The translations under genes and the position numbers were made by a program. DNA of 64,000 nt from contig CAAFUF010000052.1 in NCBI GenBank assembly GCA_900766135.1, positions 9,371-73,370 on the forward strand, in the 5' to 3' direction. The notes beneath the pieces were generated by a model. That model saw only the letters and a program-made list of their open reading frames with translations, ran no database searches and was not told where the DNA came from. The DNA is from Paenibacillaceae bacterium (GTDB lineage: Bacteria > Bacillota > Bacilli > Paenibacillales > Paenibacillaceae). This document shows, one piece after another, positions 27,147 to 35,788 of this stretch (positions are counted from its first letter, which is position 1; the number at the start of each line of letters is the position of its first letter).

Positions 27147-28385
27147 ATGGAACGGGTTGTCATTACCGGAATGGGGATATTGTCTCCGCTGGGCAATGAT
27201 GTGGATACATTTTGGCAAGGCTTAAAAGAGGGACGCTCCGGGATTTCGCCGATTGATCGGTTCGACGCTGCCGCGTTTGGCACCCGGATCGCGGGGCAAG
27301 TTCGAGGGTTTGACGGCGAGGCGGTGTTTGGGCGAAAAGAAGCGCGCAAAATGGACCTCTTCTGCCAATTCGCGCTGTTTGCCGCCGAACAGGCGATCCA
27401 AGACGCCGGGCTTGTGCCGGAGAAGCTGGACCGTGAACGGTTCGGCGTGTACGTCGGTTCGGGAATCGGCGGGATCGAGACGCTGGCGGACAACGTGAAG
27501 GTGCTCGAGGAGCGCGGACCGAACCGGGTGAGCCCCAGTCTGGTGCCGATGATGATCTCCAACATGGCCGCCGCGCAGATCAGCATCCGCTTCGGAGCGT
27601 TAGGCGAAACGCTGTCGCCGGTTACGGCCTGCTCGATCGGCAATTCGTCGATCGGCGAAGCGTTCCGGCTGATCCGCAGCGGGGGAGCCGACGTGATGAT
27701 CGCCGGCGGCACCGAAGCGGCGGTGCATCCGCTCGCGCTGGCGAGCTTCGGGAACGCGACCGCGTTATCGAAGCGGAACGATTCCCCGGAGCAGGCCAGC
27801 CGGCCGTTCGATGCCAACCGCGACGGCTTCGTGATGGGCGAGGGCGCGGGGATCGTCGTGCTCGAATCGCTGACGCATGCGCTGCAGCGGGGGGCGCGCA
27901 TCCACGGCGAGGTGATCGGCTACGGCGCAAGCTCCGATGCCTACCACGTTGTCGCGTCGCATCCCGAAGGTTTAGGCGCCTATCAGGCGATGAAGCGGGC
28001 AATCGCTTCGGCAGGCATCGCGCCGGAGCAGGTGAACGTGATCAGCGCCCATGCGACAAGCACTCAGGTCGGCGACCTCGGGGAGACGAAAGGGATCAAG
28101 AAGGCGTTCGGCGAACATGCCTACCGGATTCCGGTGACGGCGAATAAATCGATGATCGGCCATATGTTTGGCGCTGCCGGCGGCGCGGAAGCGATCGCCT
28201 TGGTTCAATCGCTGAAGGAAGGCATCATTCCGCCGACGATCAACCTGATGAACCCCGACCCGGAATGCGATCTCGATTATGTGCCGAACCAGGCCCGCCA
28301 GGCCGATCTTGAAATCGGATTGTCCAACTCGTTTGGGTTCGGCGGCCATAACGCCGTGATCGTGCTGCGCAAATATCAGGCATAA
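27147..28385 (+). CDS. Beta-ketoacyl-ACP synthase, FabF-like
   Basis: A 412-residue condensing enzyme with the Cys-His-His triad of FabF/KAS II: Cys162 (TACSIGN), His302 (SAHATST) and His339 (MIGHMFGAAGG). It joins malonyl-ACP to an acyl chain. The residues after the cysteine (SIGN rather than AAGT/ATGT) differ from the main FabF, and it is outside any fab cluster, so it is probably a specialised paralogue. The ATG at 27147 has GAAGGAGG six bases upstream; the ATG at 27141 abuts that site. Confidence 0.9.
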   Translation: MERVVITGMGILSPLGNDVDTFWQGLKEGRSGISPIDRFDAAAFGTRIAGQVRGFDGEAVFGRKEARKMDLFCQFALFAAEQAIQDAGLVPEKLDRERFGVYVGSGIGGIETLADNVKVLEERGPNRVSPSLVPMMISNMAAAQISIRFGALGETLSPVTACSIGNSSIGEAFRLIRSGGADVMIAGGTEAAVHPLALASFGNATALSKRNDSPEQASRPFDANRDGFVMGEGAGIVVLESLTHALQRGARIHGEVIGYGASSDAYHVVASHPEGLGAYQAMKRAIASAGIAPEQVNVISAHATSTQVGDLGETKGIKKAFGEHAYRIPVTANKSMIGHMFGAAGGAEAIALVQSLKEGIIPPTINLMNPDPECDLDYVPNQARQADLEIGLSNSFGFGGHNAVIVLRKYQA

Positions 28386-28395
28386 ACCGTATTCG

Positions 28396-28429
28396 AACCG
28401 TCCCGGCTTCCGGGACGGTTATTTATTTT
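28396..28429 (+). terminator. Terminator after the ketoacyl synthase
   Basis: AACCGTCCCGG, CTT loop, CCGGGACGGTT, followed by ATTTATTTT. Confidence 0.85.
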
Positions 28430-28566
28430 GCGGGACGGGCAACTTTCGGGACGCTCCAAGCGTTAGGATGGTAAGAGACGACTTTGCATGGTGAACATAA
28501 AGAGCGAACCGACCAAGCCGGCATCGTGCGGGAGTCTTGAACCTGAAACAGTAGGGGGTCATACCT

Positions 28567-29679
28567 ATGGGGAAAAGGGGAAAAAAGGTTGTCATTTGGG
28601 GCATTATCGCGATGCTTTTGCTGCTGCTTGGCGGTTGCGGAAGCGCAAGCCATGATGCGGCATCGAATTCGCTAGCCGATAGCGGGGCAGCGAATGGGAT
28701 AGCCAGCACGGCCGAAAGCGAAATGGACGGGGGAGGCTCCGAGGAGGTTGCTGCCGATACGGCCGCAGCGCCCGCGGCCAGCTCCGGTGCGGCGGATTCA
28801 AAGGCAGCCGGCAACGCCGGGAGCAGCAGTGCGGCGGTAAACTCCGCGCCGGGGTTTCAGCAGGCAGCCACGGACGCCGGGCTCAACAGCAAGCTGATCT
28901 ACCGGGCGAGCGTCGTCATGGAAGTGAAGGACTACGCCAAAGCCCAATCGGAGATCCGCAATTTGGTGATGCTGGCGGGCGGGTACATCGTTGAATTTTC
29001 CGAAAATCAATCGCAGCATGAGCTTGGCGGGAACTTTGTGTTGAAGGTCCCGGCGGCGGGCTTCTCCTCGTTCTTGGACCGTTTGGAGGGACTCAAGCCC
29101 GAGTCGTTGCAGCGGAGCATTCAAGGACAGGACGTCTCGGAAGAGTACGTCGATCTGGAATCCCGGTTAAAGGTCAAGCAGGCCATGGAAGCTCGGTACT
29201 TGAAATTCGTCGAGCAAGCGACCCAAACCAAGCAGTTGGTTGAATTCGTGAACGAACTGGAGCGAATTCAAACGGAGATCGAGCAGATCAAAGGGAGAAT
29301 GCGGTACATCGACAGCAATGTGTCCTTCTCGACAATCGAGATCCGCGTCTACCAGCCGGATGCGTCGAAGCTGGCGGCGGCGTCAAGCGGCGACACGCCG
29401 CTGCTGGAGCGGATGAAAAACGCTTTGACGGGCAGCATCGACGTCTTGTCGCTCTTCTTCCAGTGGCTGGTCGTGTTTGCGGCCGGCGCGCTGCCGCTCC
29501 TCCTCATTGCCGCCCTCATCGTCATCCCGATCTGGATGGCGCGCCGGAAAAACCGGGCGGAGCGGGAACGCCGCCGTGCCCAGCTCCATGCAGGCCACGC
29601 GGCAGTACCTACGACGGGTTCCTCGCCGCCGAAGGCGGATACGGAGGAGGAGCGCGGGGACACGACGGAAGAGCCCTAA
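28567..29679 (+). CDS. DUF4349 domain lipoprotein
   Basis: A 370-residue lipoprotein: lipobox LLGGC with Cys24, then an Ala/Ser/Gly-rich linker to about residue 105. The DUF4349 domain follows, with LIYRASVVMEVKDY, GGYIVEFSEN and SEEYVDLESRL and a coiled-coil hairpin (about residues 195-240). A C-terminal membrane helix (about 300-325) and a basic tail end it, so the protein is anchored at both ends. The function of the family is unknown. The neighbouring genes give no clear hint. Confidence 0.87.
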   Translation: MGKRGKKVVIWGIIAMLLLLLGGCGSASHDAASNSLADSGAANGIASTAESEMDGGGSEEVAADTAAAPAASSGAADSKAAGNAGSSSAAVNSAPGFQQAATDAGLNSKLIYRASVVMEVKDYAKAQSEIRNLVMLAGGYIVEFSENQSQHELGGNFVLKVPAAGFSSFLDRLEGLKPESLQRSIQGQDVSEEYVDLESRLKVKQAMEARYLKFVEQATQTKQLVEFVNELERIQTEIEQIKGRMRYIDSNVSFSTIEIRVYQPDASKLAAASSGDTPLLERMKNALTGSIDVLSLFFQWLVVFAAGALPLLLIAALIVIPIWMARRKNRAERERRRAQLHAGHAAVPTTGSSPPKADTEEERGDTTEEP

Positions 29680-29697
29680 GCGCAGGAACGAATTGAA

Positions 29698-29737
29698 ACA
29701 CAAGCCCAAGGGAATGCCCTTTGGGCTTGTGTTTTTT
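29698..29737 (+). terminator. Terminator after the DUF4349 gene
   Basis: ACACAAGCCCAAGGG, AATG loop, then CCCTTTGGGCTTGTGT and a T-run. Nearly perfect 15-bp stem. Confidence 0.92.
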
Positions 29738-29772
29738 TGCGCGTAAGGATATATGGATAAACCTTCCCAAAT

Positions 29773-29790
29773 CTTAAACTAAACTTAAAC
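29773..29790. promoter_or_regulatory. Direct repeat with 11-bp period upstream of VanZ-RDD gene
   Basis: CTTAAAC occurs at 29773 and again at 29784, one helical turn apart. Tandem repeats of this spacing are typical targets of OmpR/PhoB-type response regulators. Confidence 0.4.
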
Positions 29791-29859
29791 AGGATGTATT
29801 CCGTTCTATGTTAAGATGAATGAACCAAACACCCCGAGATTGAAAGGGTTGAACCTGCG

Positions 29860-31059
29860 ATGTTAGAAAATTACCTCTTTCCCATTACGTATGCATTCGG
29901 TGCGTTTCCGTTTGCGGCGCTGCTGTTCACTTTGCCGTTCCTGGTCGTGCAATACCGGCGGCACGGTTACGTCAACAAGGTACGGGCGTTCGTGTTGTAC
30001 CTGTTCCTGCTGTATTTGATGAATGCGTTATTCCTCGTGATGCTGCCGCTGCCCGCCAGCCGGCATAATCTGCCGCTCAGCGACGGGGCGTTGCAACTGA
30101 TTCCTTTTCATTTTATCCAGGACATTGTAAAGGAAACCGCGATCGTTCCGGGGGAGCCGTCGACGTATTGGCGGGTGCTCAAGGAGCGGGCTTTTTTGCA
30201 GGTTGTATTTAACGTGGCATTAACCGTTCCGTTTGGGATGTTGATCCGGTATTACTTTCGTTCGGGTCCGATCGCAAGCCTGATCCTGTCGTTCCTGCTG
30301 TCCTTGCTGATCGAAGTGACGCAACTGACCGGAATATTCGGATTTTATGACCATCCTTACCGCGTCTTCGACGTCGACGACCTGATGACCAATACGCTCG
30401 GGGGCATGATCGGCTTTTTGCTGGCCGTGTGGCTGTCCCGGTATCTGCCGCGGATCGAGCACCTGGACCGGGGGGTGGACCTGGCGACCAAACGGGTGAC
30501 GTATACCCGGCGCGGGTTGGCGTTGTTTTTCGACTATCTGCTATGGGGCGGTTTGATGACCGTGATTTATCGGCTAGGGATTACGGAAGCTTACTTCGTG
30601 TCCACGGGGCTGTACTTCATGTTGATTCCTTACTTGACCGGCGGAAAGACGCCCGGAAAATGGCTGGTAAGGATCCAGCTGGTCGGACTTCCCGCGGACG
30701 AGGGAGGATGGAAGCCAAGCGGCAGCCTGGCCGCAACCGTGCACCGATATTTGTCCGCAGCTAAGGGCGGGCGGCAAACCGTGGGACTGCTCCCCCTGAT
30801 TGTCCGTTATGGGCTGCTTTATTGGGGAGTGTTTGGCCTCAACCGCCTGCTGGTTTTCCCGCCGGCCGATATGCCGAGCTTGTTCCGGGTGCTGTTGGCC
30901 TTGATCGTTCTAGTCGTGAATGGGGTTTTCTTCATCCATGTCGCCAAACGATTCTTCCGCAAGGAGCCGCTGTTGTTCTACGAAAAAGTGAGCCGTACGG
31001 GTCATGCCATCATGTTGAAAGAGCCGACTCGAAAAGAGACGGCCCATGTTCGGCGCTAA
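29860..31059 (+). CDS. VanZ-like/RDD fusion membrane protein
   Basis: A 399-residue membrane protein. Residues 1-200 are VanZ-like, with four to five helices and the conserved NVALTVPFGML and EVTQLTGIFGF blocks plus FDVDDLMTNTLGG. Residues 210-375 have the RDD pattern (RRGLALFFDYLLW, TGGKTPGKWLVRIQLVG) with three helices. VanZ proteins relate to teicoplanin and antimicrobial peptide tolerance; RDD proteins are poorly characterised and some act as ion antiporters. It converges on the histidine kinase gene. Confidence 0.85.
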   Translation: MLENYLFPITYAFGAFPFAALLFTLPFLVVQYRRHGYVNKVRAFVLYLFLLYLMNALFLVMLPLPASRHNLPLSDGALQLIPFHFIQDIVKETAIVPGEPSTYWRVLKERAFLQVVFNVALTVPFGMLIRYYFRSGPIASLILSFLLSLLIEVTQLTGIFGFYDHPYRVFDVDDLMTNTLGGMIGFLLAVWLSRYLPRIEHLDRGVDLATKRVTYTRRGLALFFDYLLWGGLMTVIYRLGITEAYFVSTGLYFMLIPYLTGGKTPGKWLVRIQLVGLPADEGGWKPSGSLAATVHRYLSAAKGGRQTVGLLPLIVRYGLLYWGVFGLNRLLVFPPADMPSLFRVLLALIVLVVNGVFFIHVAKRFFRKEPLLFYEKVSRTGHAIMLKEPTRKETAHVRR

Positions 31060-31100
31060 TGGATGGATTCGAGAAAATCCCGGTTTAGACGCGTTATGTG

Positions 31101-32468
31101 TTACCGCGCGATAGGCAACGTGACGATAAAAGCCGTTCCTTCTCCGGGGCGGCTTTCCGCTTCCAGCGAGCCCTTGTGGTTTGATACGAACTCCTTGGCG
31201 ATGGCCAGTCCCAGCCCCATCCCTCCGGTGTGGCGGGTACGCGCTTCATCCGTACGGTAAAAGCGGTCGAACAAATAAGGCAAGTGTTCGGGGGAGACAC
31301 CGGGCCCCGTGTCTTGAACGCGAATCTGCAGCATCCGCACCGGGCTGGGGGTGGCCGTCGAAGCGACGTCCGCTTCCCGCAGCGTCAGAATGACCCGTCC
31401 GCCTTCCGGGGTATACCGGATCGCATTATGCAGCAGGTTAAGAAATACCTGCATCATCCTCCCCGCATCAGCCGCGACTGCCGCACAGGTGCCCAACGAC
31501 TCAATGGAAACCGCGATGCTTTTGGCCTCCGCTTCCCAGCTTACCCGCTCCACGGCTTCCCGCAGCAGCTCGCCCATATCCGTCGGGCGAAGATCCAGCG
31601 GCAGTTTGCCGGCTTCCGCCAACGACAGCTGATGCAGGTCGCCGACGAGCCGCGTCAGGCGGATCAATTCGTCCTGGATCGGCAGCAGGTTCTCCGGCCG
31701 AATCTCGCCGCCGCCTTGCTGCAGGAGATCCAGCTTGCCGCGGACGATCGTGAGCGGCGTGCGCAGCTCATGGGCTACGTCGGCAACCAGATTCCGGCGC
31801 ACTTCCTCCGCCCGTGCCAGCTGCGTGGACATGTCGTTGATCGCCTGCGCAACTTTGCCGTATTCGTCCTTGGAACTGACCGGTGCCTGAATCCCGAATT
31901 CGCCGCGACCCAGCCGATCGATGATCGGAACCAGCCGGCGCAGCGGGGAAGTGAGCCAACGCGAGACGAAGAAAGCTGCGCCAAGCGAGAGCAGCATAAA
32001 AACAACTGCCCCGGCTCCAACAAGGAAAACGACCGAGATGGGGGTGCCGATCCGCAGCTTGGACAAATTCGCCACATCGGAATCGTAATAATAAGCCCAA
32101 CCGATGGTTTTACCCTCGCTGGAGAGCTCCCGATGAATTCCCAGCCGCTCGATTAATCGAACCGGCAAGTCGTCGCTGACCGCCAGCATCCGACGTTCCG
32201 CATCCATCAGGCCGATGCTGGGCGCCGATCTCCCATCCGGCGCAAGGCGTGCCAAATCGGCAGGCGTCAGCGCCGTCCATGAGCTTCCGTGTTCCTCATA
32301 ATAGGCTTCGAGTTTCTCCTCCAGTCGATTCAGCTCCTCCGTCCTGGACGATTGCAGCATCACCTCCAAGGAATCCCGAATCGTGAAATAGGTGAAAAAC
32401 ATGAACATCAGGCTGACCCCGAAAATAAAAGCGGCGATGACGAGAAAAAGCTTGCGGGAGACGGTCAT
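31101..32468 (-). CDS. Sensor histidine kinase
   Basis: A 455-residue membrane kinase: helix near residues 7-28, an extracellular sensor of about 125 residues, a second helix near 155-180, a HAMP linker, then the dimerisation domain with phospho-acceptor His233 (AHELRTP). The ATPase domain has the N box (HNAIRYT), G1 (DTGPG) and G2 (GMGLGLAI). Its ATG overlaps the regulator stop as ATGA, so the two are coupled. With the multicopper oxidase across the control region it may sense copper or envelope redox stress; that is inference from layout. Confidence 0.93.
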   Translation of the reverse strand: MTVSRKLFLVIAAFIFGVSLMFMFFTYFTIRDSLEVMLQSSRTEELNRLEEKLEAYYEEHGSSWTALTPADLARLAPDGRSAPSIGLMDAERRMLAVSDDLPVRLIERLGIHRELSSEGKTIGWAYYYDSDVANLSKLRIGTPISVVFLVGAGAVVFMLLSLGAAFFVSRWLTSPLRRLVPIIDRLGRGEFGIQAPVSSKDEYGKVAQAINDMSTQLARAEEVRRNLVADVAHELRTPLTIVRGKLDLLQQGGGEIRPENLLPIQDELIRLTRLVGDLHQLSLAEAGKLPLDLRPTDMGELLREAVERVSWEAEAKSIAVSIESLGTCAAVAADAGRMMQVFLNLLHNAIRYTPEGGRVILTLREADVASTATPSPVRMLQIRVQDTGPGVSPEHLPYLFDRFYRTDEARTRHTGGMGLGLAIAKEFVSNHKGSLEAESRPGEGTAFIVTLPIAR

Positions 32469-33151
32469 GGCTGCGGGGTTTCAAACCGGTAACCAAACCC
32501 GTATACGGTCCTGATGTAGACGGGATGGGCCGGATCCTCCTCGATTTTTTTGCGGATGCGGCTGATATGGGCGTCGGTCGTTCGCTCGTCGTTCGCGAAG
32601 TCGTCTTCCAGGGCGGCCAGCAGTTGCAGCCGGCTGTAGACGATCCCCGGTTTGGCGGCAAGCATCAGCAACAGTTTGAATTCCGTCGGTGTCAAGGCGA
32701 TCTCCGCGTCCCGCTTCCATACGCGGCATTGCGCTTCGGAAATCGTCAAATCCCCGCGGTTCAGCAGTTGCTCGGCCGCCGCGTTCCCCTCGACCCGCCG
32801 CAACACGGAACGGATGCGGGCTGCCAGCTCACGCAAGGAAAACGGTTTGGTCATATAGTCGTCGGCCCCAACCTCAAGTCCGATTAATTTGTCGGTTTCT
32901 TCTACCCGTGCGGTCACCATGATGATTCCGACCGTCCCCGATTTTCGCAACTCCCTGCAAACTTCGATGCCGCTCATTTCCGGCAGCATCCAGTCGAGCA
33001 CGACTAACGAAGGTTTATGCAATGCGGCTTTGTGCAGCGCTTCCCGTCCTGTCGCGGCCGTGATGGTTTGAAATCCTTCCTGTTGCAAAAAAGGCTCCAT
33101 AAATTCAATGACTTGACGCTCATCGTCGACAAGCAGCAAGGTATGCGGCAT
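32465..33151 (-). CDS. OmpR/PhoB-family response regulator
   Basis: A 228-residue regulator. The receiver domain (1-120) has the acidic pair D9/D10, the phosphorylation site Asp53 (VLDWMLP), Thr in VTAR and Lys in TKPF. The C-terminal winged helix (about 130-225) has LTPTEFKLLLML and the recognition helix region DAHISRIRKKI. It is first in the two-gene operon with the kinase and is divergent from the multicopper oxidase gene, its likely target. Confidence 0.94.
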   Translation of the reverse strand: MPHTLLLVDDERQVIEFMEPFLQQEGFQTITAATGREALHKAALHKPSLVVLDWMLPEMSGIEVCRELRKSGTVGIIMVTARVEETDKLIGLEVGADDYMTKPFSLRELAARIRSVLRRVEGNAAAEQLLNRGDLTISEAQCRVWKRDAEIALTPTEFKLLLMLAAKPGIVYSRLQLLAALEDDFANDERTTDAHISRIRKKIEEDPAHPVYIRTVYGFGYRFETPQP

Positions 33152-33312
33152 TGGTGTTCGTCCTCCCGGCCCTGTTTTTTTTCATTATATCCGCTTTTCT
33201 GTCGCTTTCCATCCCGCTTGGGGAATTTCACGGAAACCGTAAAGGATCGTCACAAGTTCTCAACATTTGCCGGATATGATGGGATCGAACCCAAAGGGAG
33301 GAGGAAAACAAG

Positions 33313-34797
33313 ATGGCCCAAATCGGCTTGAAACTTAAAATATCGATACTCTGGGGCGCATGCTTCGGCATCCTGCTGCTCTTAGCTTCCTGCGGTTACA
33401 ATGAGCTTCGATATCCGGAAGAAGTGGACATGAGCCACATGCATCATGAAGCCGAAGATGGCGATGCCCCTAACCATACAGGTCATGAAGACCACGGTAC
33501 CCCTGCAAACGGCGATTCTGCCGCTGCGGTATCCTGCACCGAGCTGAAGGAGGCCGAACCGGCCGCTGGGGAGCAAGTGAGGAATTTTGAGTTGACCGCG
33601 GCGAAAACCGTCCTAACCTTGGATAACGGGAAAAGGACGGAGGCCTGGACGTTCAATGAAACTTCGCCCGGCCCGGAACTGCGGGTTAAGGAAGGGGAAC
33701 GCGTGAAAGTAACGCTAACGAATCGCGATATCGGCAAAGGGGTGACGATTCACTGGCATGGCGTCATCCTGCCCTGTTCCCAGGACGGTGTGGCCGGCGT
33801 CACGCAGGACGCCGTTTGGCCGGGCGAACAGTTTACTTATGAATTCATCGCCCGTCATCCGGGAACGTACTGGTATCATTCCCATCAGCAAAGCTCGGAG
33901 CAGGCGGGCAAAGGGCTGGTCGGCCGGTTGATCGTCGAGCCGAAGCAATCGGATTTCGACTACGACCTTGATTACGCCGTCACGCTGCAATTGCTGAACG
34001 ATAAGCTGAAGCTGACTAATGGCCGAACCGATGGTTTGCGTCTCGATGCAGCCCCCGGAGAATCGGTAAGGCTGCGTTTGATCAATGCCTATAGCGAGGT
34101 GCAGTGGATCGGGGTGGCCGGCGCGGAGTTCCGGGTGATCTCGATCGACGGGCAGGATTTGAACGGCCCGGGAGCGGTCCGAGAACAGTGGATTCCGATC
34201 GGCGGAGGCCAGCGCTACGACGTGCTGTTCACGATGCCGGCCAGCGGGCAGGTCAAGGTGTACAGCAAAGAGCATAAAGCCTGGAACATCCGGTTGGGGA
34301 GCGGGCCGATACCGGAGCCGCTGAGCAAGGATGCGCCGCAATTCGACTTCACGAATTACGGGACCCCGCTGGCTGACGGGATCACCAACGATATGAAGTT
34401 CGATCGGGTATATGATCTGAAGCTAGGCATCCTCGACATTAACGGCAAGAAGTTCCATGAAATTCCGCCGCTCCTGGTGAAGGAAGGGGAGTGGATCAAA
34501 ATCCGTTTCAAGCATACCTTTGGCGGGCCGCATCCGATGCATCTCCACGGACATCTCTTCAAGATCTTGACGAAGAACGGCAAGCCGCTAACGGGCAGCC
34601 CCATTTACGCCGATAGCGTGCTTCTGTTCAGCGGCGAGGAGTACGAAGTGGCCTTCCAAGCGAACAATCCCGGCTTGTGGATGGAACATTGCCACAATTT
34701 GGGGCATGCCGCCAACGGGATGACGATGATGGTGAACTACGAAGGGATGACCACGCCGTTTCGCGTGGGAACCCGATCGGGCAATCTCCCGGATTAA
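33313..34797 (+). CDS. Multicopper oxidase, lipoprotein
   Basis: A 494-residue exported lipoprotein (lipobox LLASC, Cys27). Residues 35-65 are rich in His, Met and acidic residues (MSHMHHEAED), likely for copper capture. All four copper motifs are present: HWHG, HSH, HPMHLHGH, and HCHNLGH with a Met five residues later as the probable type 1 axial ligand. The enzyme oxidises a substrate such as Cu(I) or a phenol with O2. GGGAGGAGG precedes the ATG. Divergence from a two-component system suggests copper-responsive control. Confidence 0.93.
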   Translation: MAQIGLKLKISILWGACFGILLLLASCGYNELRYPEEVDMSHMHHEAEDGDAPNHTGHEDHGTPANGDSAAAVSCTELKEAEPAAGEQVRNFELTAAKTVLTLDNGKRTEAWTFNETSPGPELRVKEGERVKVTLTNRDIGKGVTIHWHGVILPCSQDGVAGVTQDAVWPGEQFTYEFIARHPGTYWYHSHQQSSEQAGKGLVGRLIVEPKQSDFDYDLDYAVTLQLLNDKLKLTNGRTDGLRLDAAPGESVRLRLINAYSEVQWIGVAGAEFRVISIDGQDLNGPGAVREQWIPIGGGQRYDVLFTMPASGQVKVYSKEHKAWNIRLGSGPIPEPLSKDAPQFDFTNYGTPLADGITNDMKFDRVYDLKLGILDINGKKFHEIPPLLVKEGEWIKIRFKHTFGGPHPMHLHGHLFKILTKNGKPLTGSPIYADSVLLFSGEEYEVAFQANNPGLWMEHCHNLGHAANGMTMMVNYEGMTTPFRVGTRSGNLPD

Positions 34798-34828
34798 TCA
34801 TTCCACAAAAGAGGAAGGAGGTATTCAA

Positions 34829-35035
34829 GTGAAAAAAGCACTTTGGTTTATCGCAGCGCTAGCCGGCGGTTTGATCGGCGGGCTGGTCCTTAGCGAGTTG
34901 ATTGCCATCTCTGCGGTCACCTTGCTCAGAGGAGACCTCTCCTGGCTGAGGGGCATTAAATACTTGCCGCTCGTGACGGCGGCGCTGGCCGGCATCTGGG
35001 TACTGAAACGGATTTCGCGCCGCGGGAACCGCTAA
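34829..35035 (+). CDS. Small membrane protein, DUF5957-like
   Basis: A 68-residue protein with two hydrophobic segments (about 5-33 and 45-62), a Gly-rich first helix (AGGLIGGLVLSELI) and a GIKYLPL turn, resembling the DUF5957 family as I remember it. GGAAGGAGG precedes the GTG/ATG region. It is 31 bases after the oxidase and may be co-transcribed with it. Function unknown. Confidence 0.65.
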   Translation: MKKALWFIAALAGGLIGGLVLSELIAISAVTLLRGDLSWLRGIKYLPLVTAALAGIWVLKRISRRGNR

Positions 35036-35040
35036 GTCAT

Positions 35041-35130
35041 TTACGCTTCGCTATAATATTCGCCCAGAAACTGCCGAAACCGGCGCGCGGCTTCGGATAA
35101 ATACCGCCGTTCCAGCCAAGCGACACTCGG
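35041..35130 (-). pseudogene. 3' remnant of a LysR-family regulator gene
   Basis: The minus strand reads 29 codons ending in TAA, with VAWLERRYLSEAARRF near the start. This is the usual extreme C-terminus of LysR proteins. The frame meets an MFS fragment on the other strand with no gap, so everything upstream is missing. Identification rests on a short peptide but the match in character is good. Confidence 0.6.
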
Positions 35131-35595
35131 CCGCAAAGGCGGCAAGTTGGCGGATGCCAAGGGCAATTCCTTCGTCATCTATGTGGCATCTTTGCTGCTG
35201 ATCGGCTGTTTTGCCCTGATTTCGGTGGCGTCCGGGGCGGCGGCGGGCTGGATTGCGGCGATCCTGATCTTGGGCAATGTAGGGCAAATTTTCATGCAGC
35301 TGGCGTTGTCCAACACAATCTCCCGCACGCTGCCCAAAGAGCAGACCGGGGTAGGCATGGGCCTGCTGTCCATCCTGGCTTTTTGTCCGGCGCGGTTTCG
35401 ACCAGCCTTTACGGCAATGCCTTGGATCACGGTTCGGCTTCGCATTGGAATCCGTTGAATCTATTTGAGGGCTCCCCCGCGTTCGCCAATATCTATATGG
35501 TTTTGGCATTGCTGCATATCGGCATCCTGCTTTTTTACTATTTTTGCTTCGGTCGAGTCGGACGGTCCCGCATGGAAGAATCAGTATCGAGGTAG
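35131..35595 (+). pseudogene. 3' remnant of an MFS (TetL-like) efflux gene, frameshifted
   Basis: Only the last third of the transporter is present. It begins in the loop KGGKLADAKGN and runs through three helices to TGVGMGLLSILAF. Near 35381 the frame shifts: the continuation LSGAVSTSLYGNALDH is in the +2 frame, consistent with loss of one T from the short T-run. The second frame continues to the normal C-terminus at 35595. No start or promoter remains. The drug-H+ antiporter family is recognised by the GVGMGLL block. Confidence 0.75.
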
Positions 35596-35649
35596 GTCTA
35601 AAGACCTGAGGAAAAACCGGTTTTGGATCCTTTCACTATCAAACCGGAT

Positions 35650-35677
35650 TAACAAATGGCATGACTTGTTCCGATAG
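35650..35677 (+). promoter_or_regulatory. Candidate promoter for the riboswitch transcript, SigD-like
   Basis: TAAC, 16 bases, TCCGATAG resembles the motility sigma consensus TAAA-N15/16-GCCGATAT. A sigma-A reading (TTAACA, 17 bases, CGATAG) is equally possible. It lies about 15 bases before the first pairing element of the riboswitch. Confidence 0.3.
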
Positions 35678-35687
35678 AACTTTCATG

Positions 35688-35779
35688 GAGCTTTTCCGAT
35701 AAAGGCAAACCTGTCGAAAGGCAGGGACGCAAAGCTATAGGGCCTAAGCATGTTGTGGCAGCCAGCTACCGAAGGGAGT
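35688..35779 (+). promoter_or_regulatory. Cyclic di-GMP-I riboswitch (GEMM-I)
   Basis: The strand carries the class I c-di-GMP aptamer elements in order: GGCAAACC (35704-35711), a GAAA tetraloop in CGAAAGG, GGGACGCAAAGC, a GGGCCTAA turn, and GGCAGCC followed by AGCTACCG. The outer stem P1 can form from CTTTTC (35691-35696) and GAAGGG (35771-35776). That 3' arm is also the ribosome site of the next gene, and seven T bases follow it. So ligand binding should hide the ribosome site, or end transcription, and lower expression. The direction of control is inferred. Confidence 0.93.
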
Positions 35780-35788
35780 TTTTTTGTC

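Noticed and set aside
33152..33312. A defined response-regulator box in the oxidase promoter
   Set aside because: Several TCAC/TCAAC-like words occur but with no regular spacing, so no site could be supported.
35780..35786. Simple intrinsic terminator between riboswitch and gene
   Set aside because: Only the T-run is present; no hairpin other than the aptamer's own P1 stem precedes it, so I describe it within the riboswitch instead of as a separate terminator.
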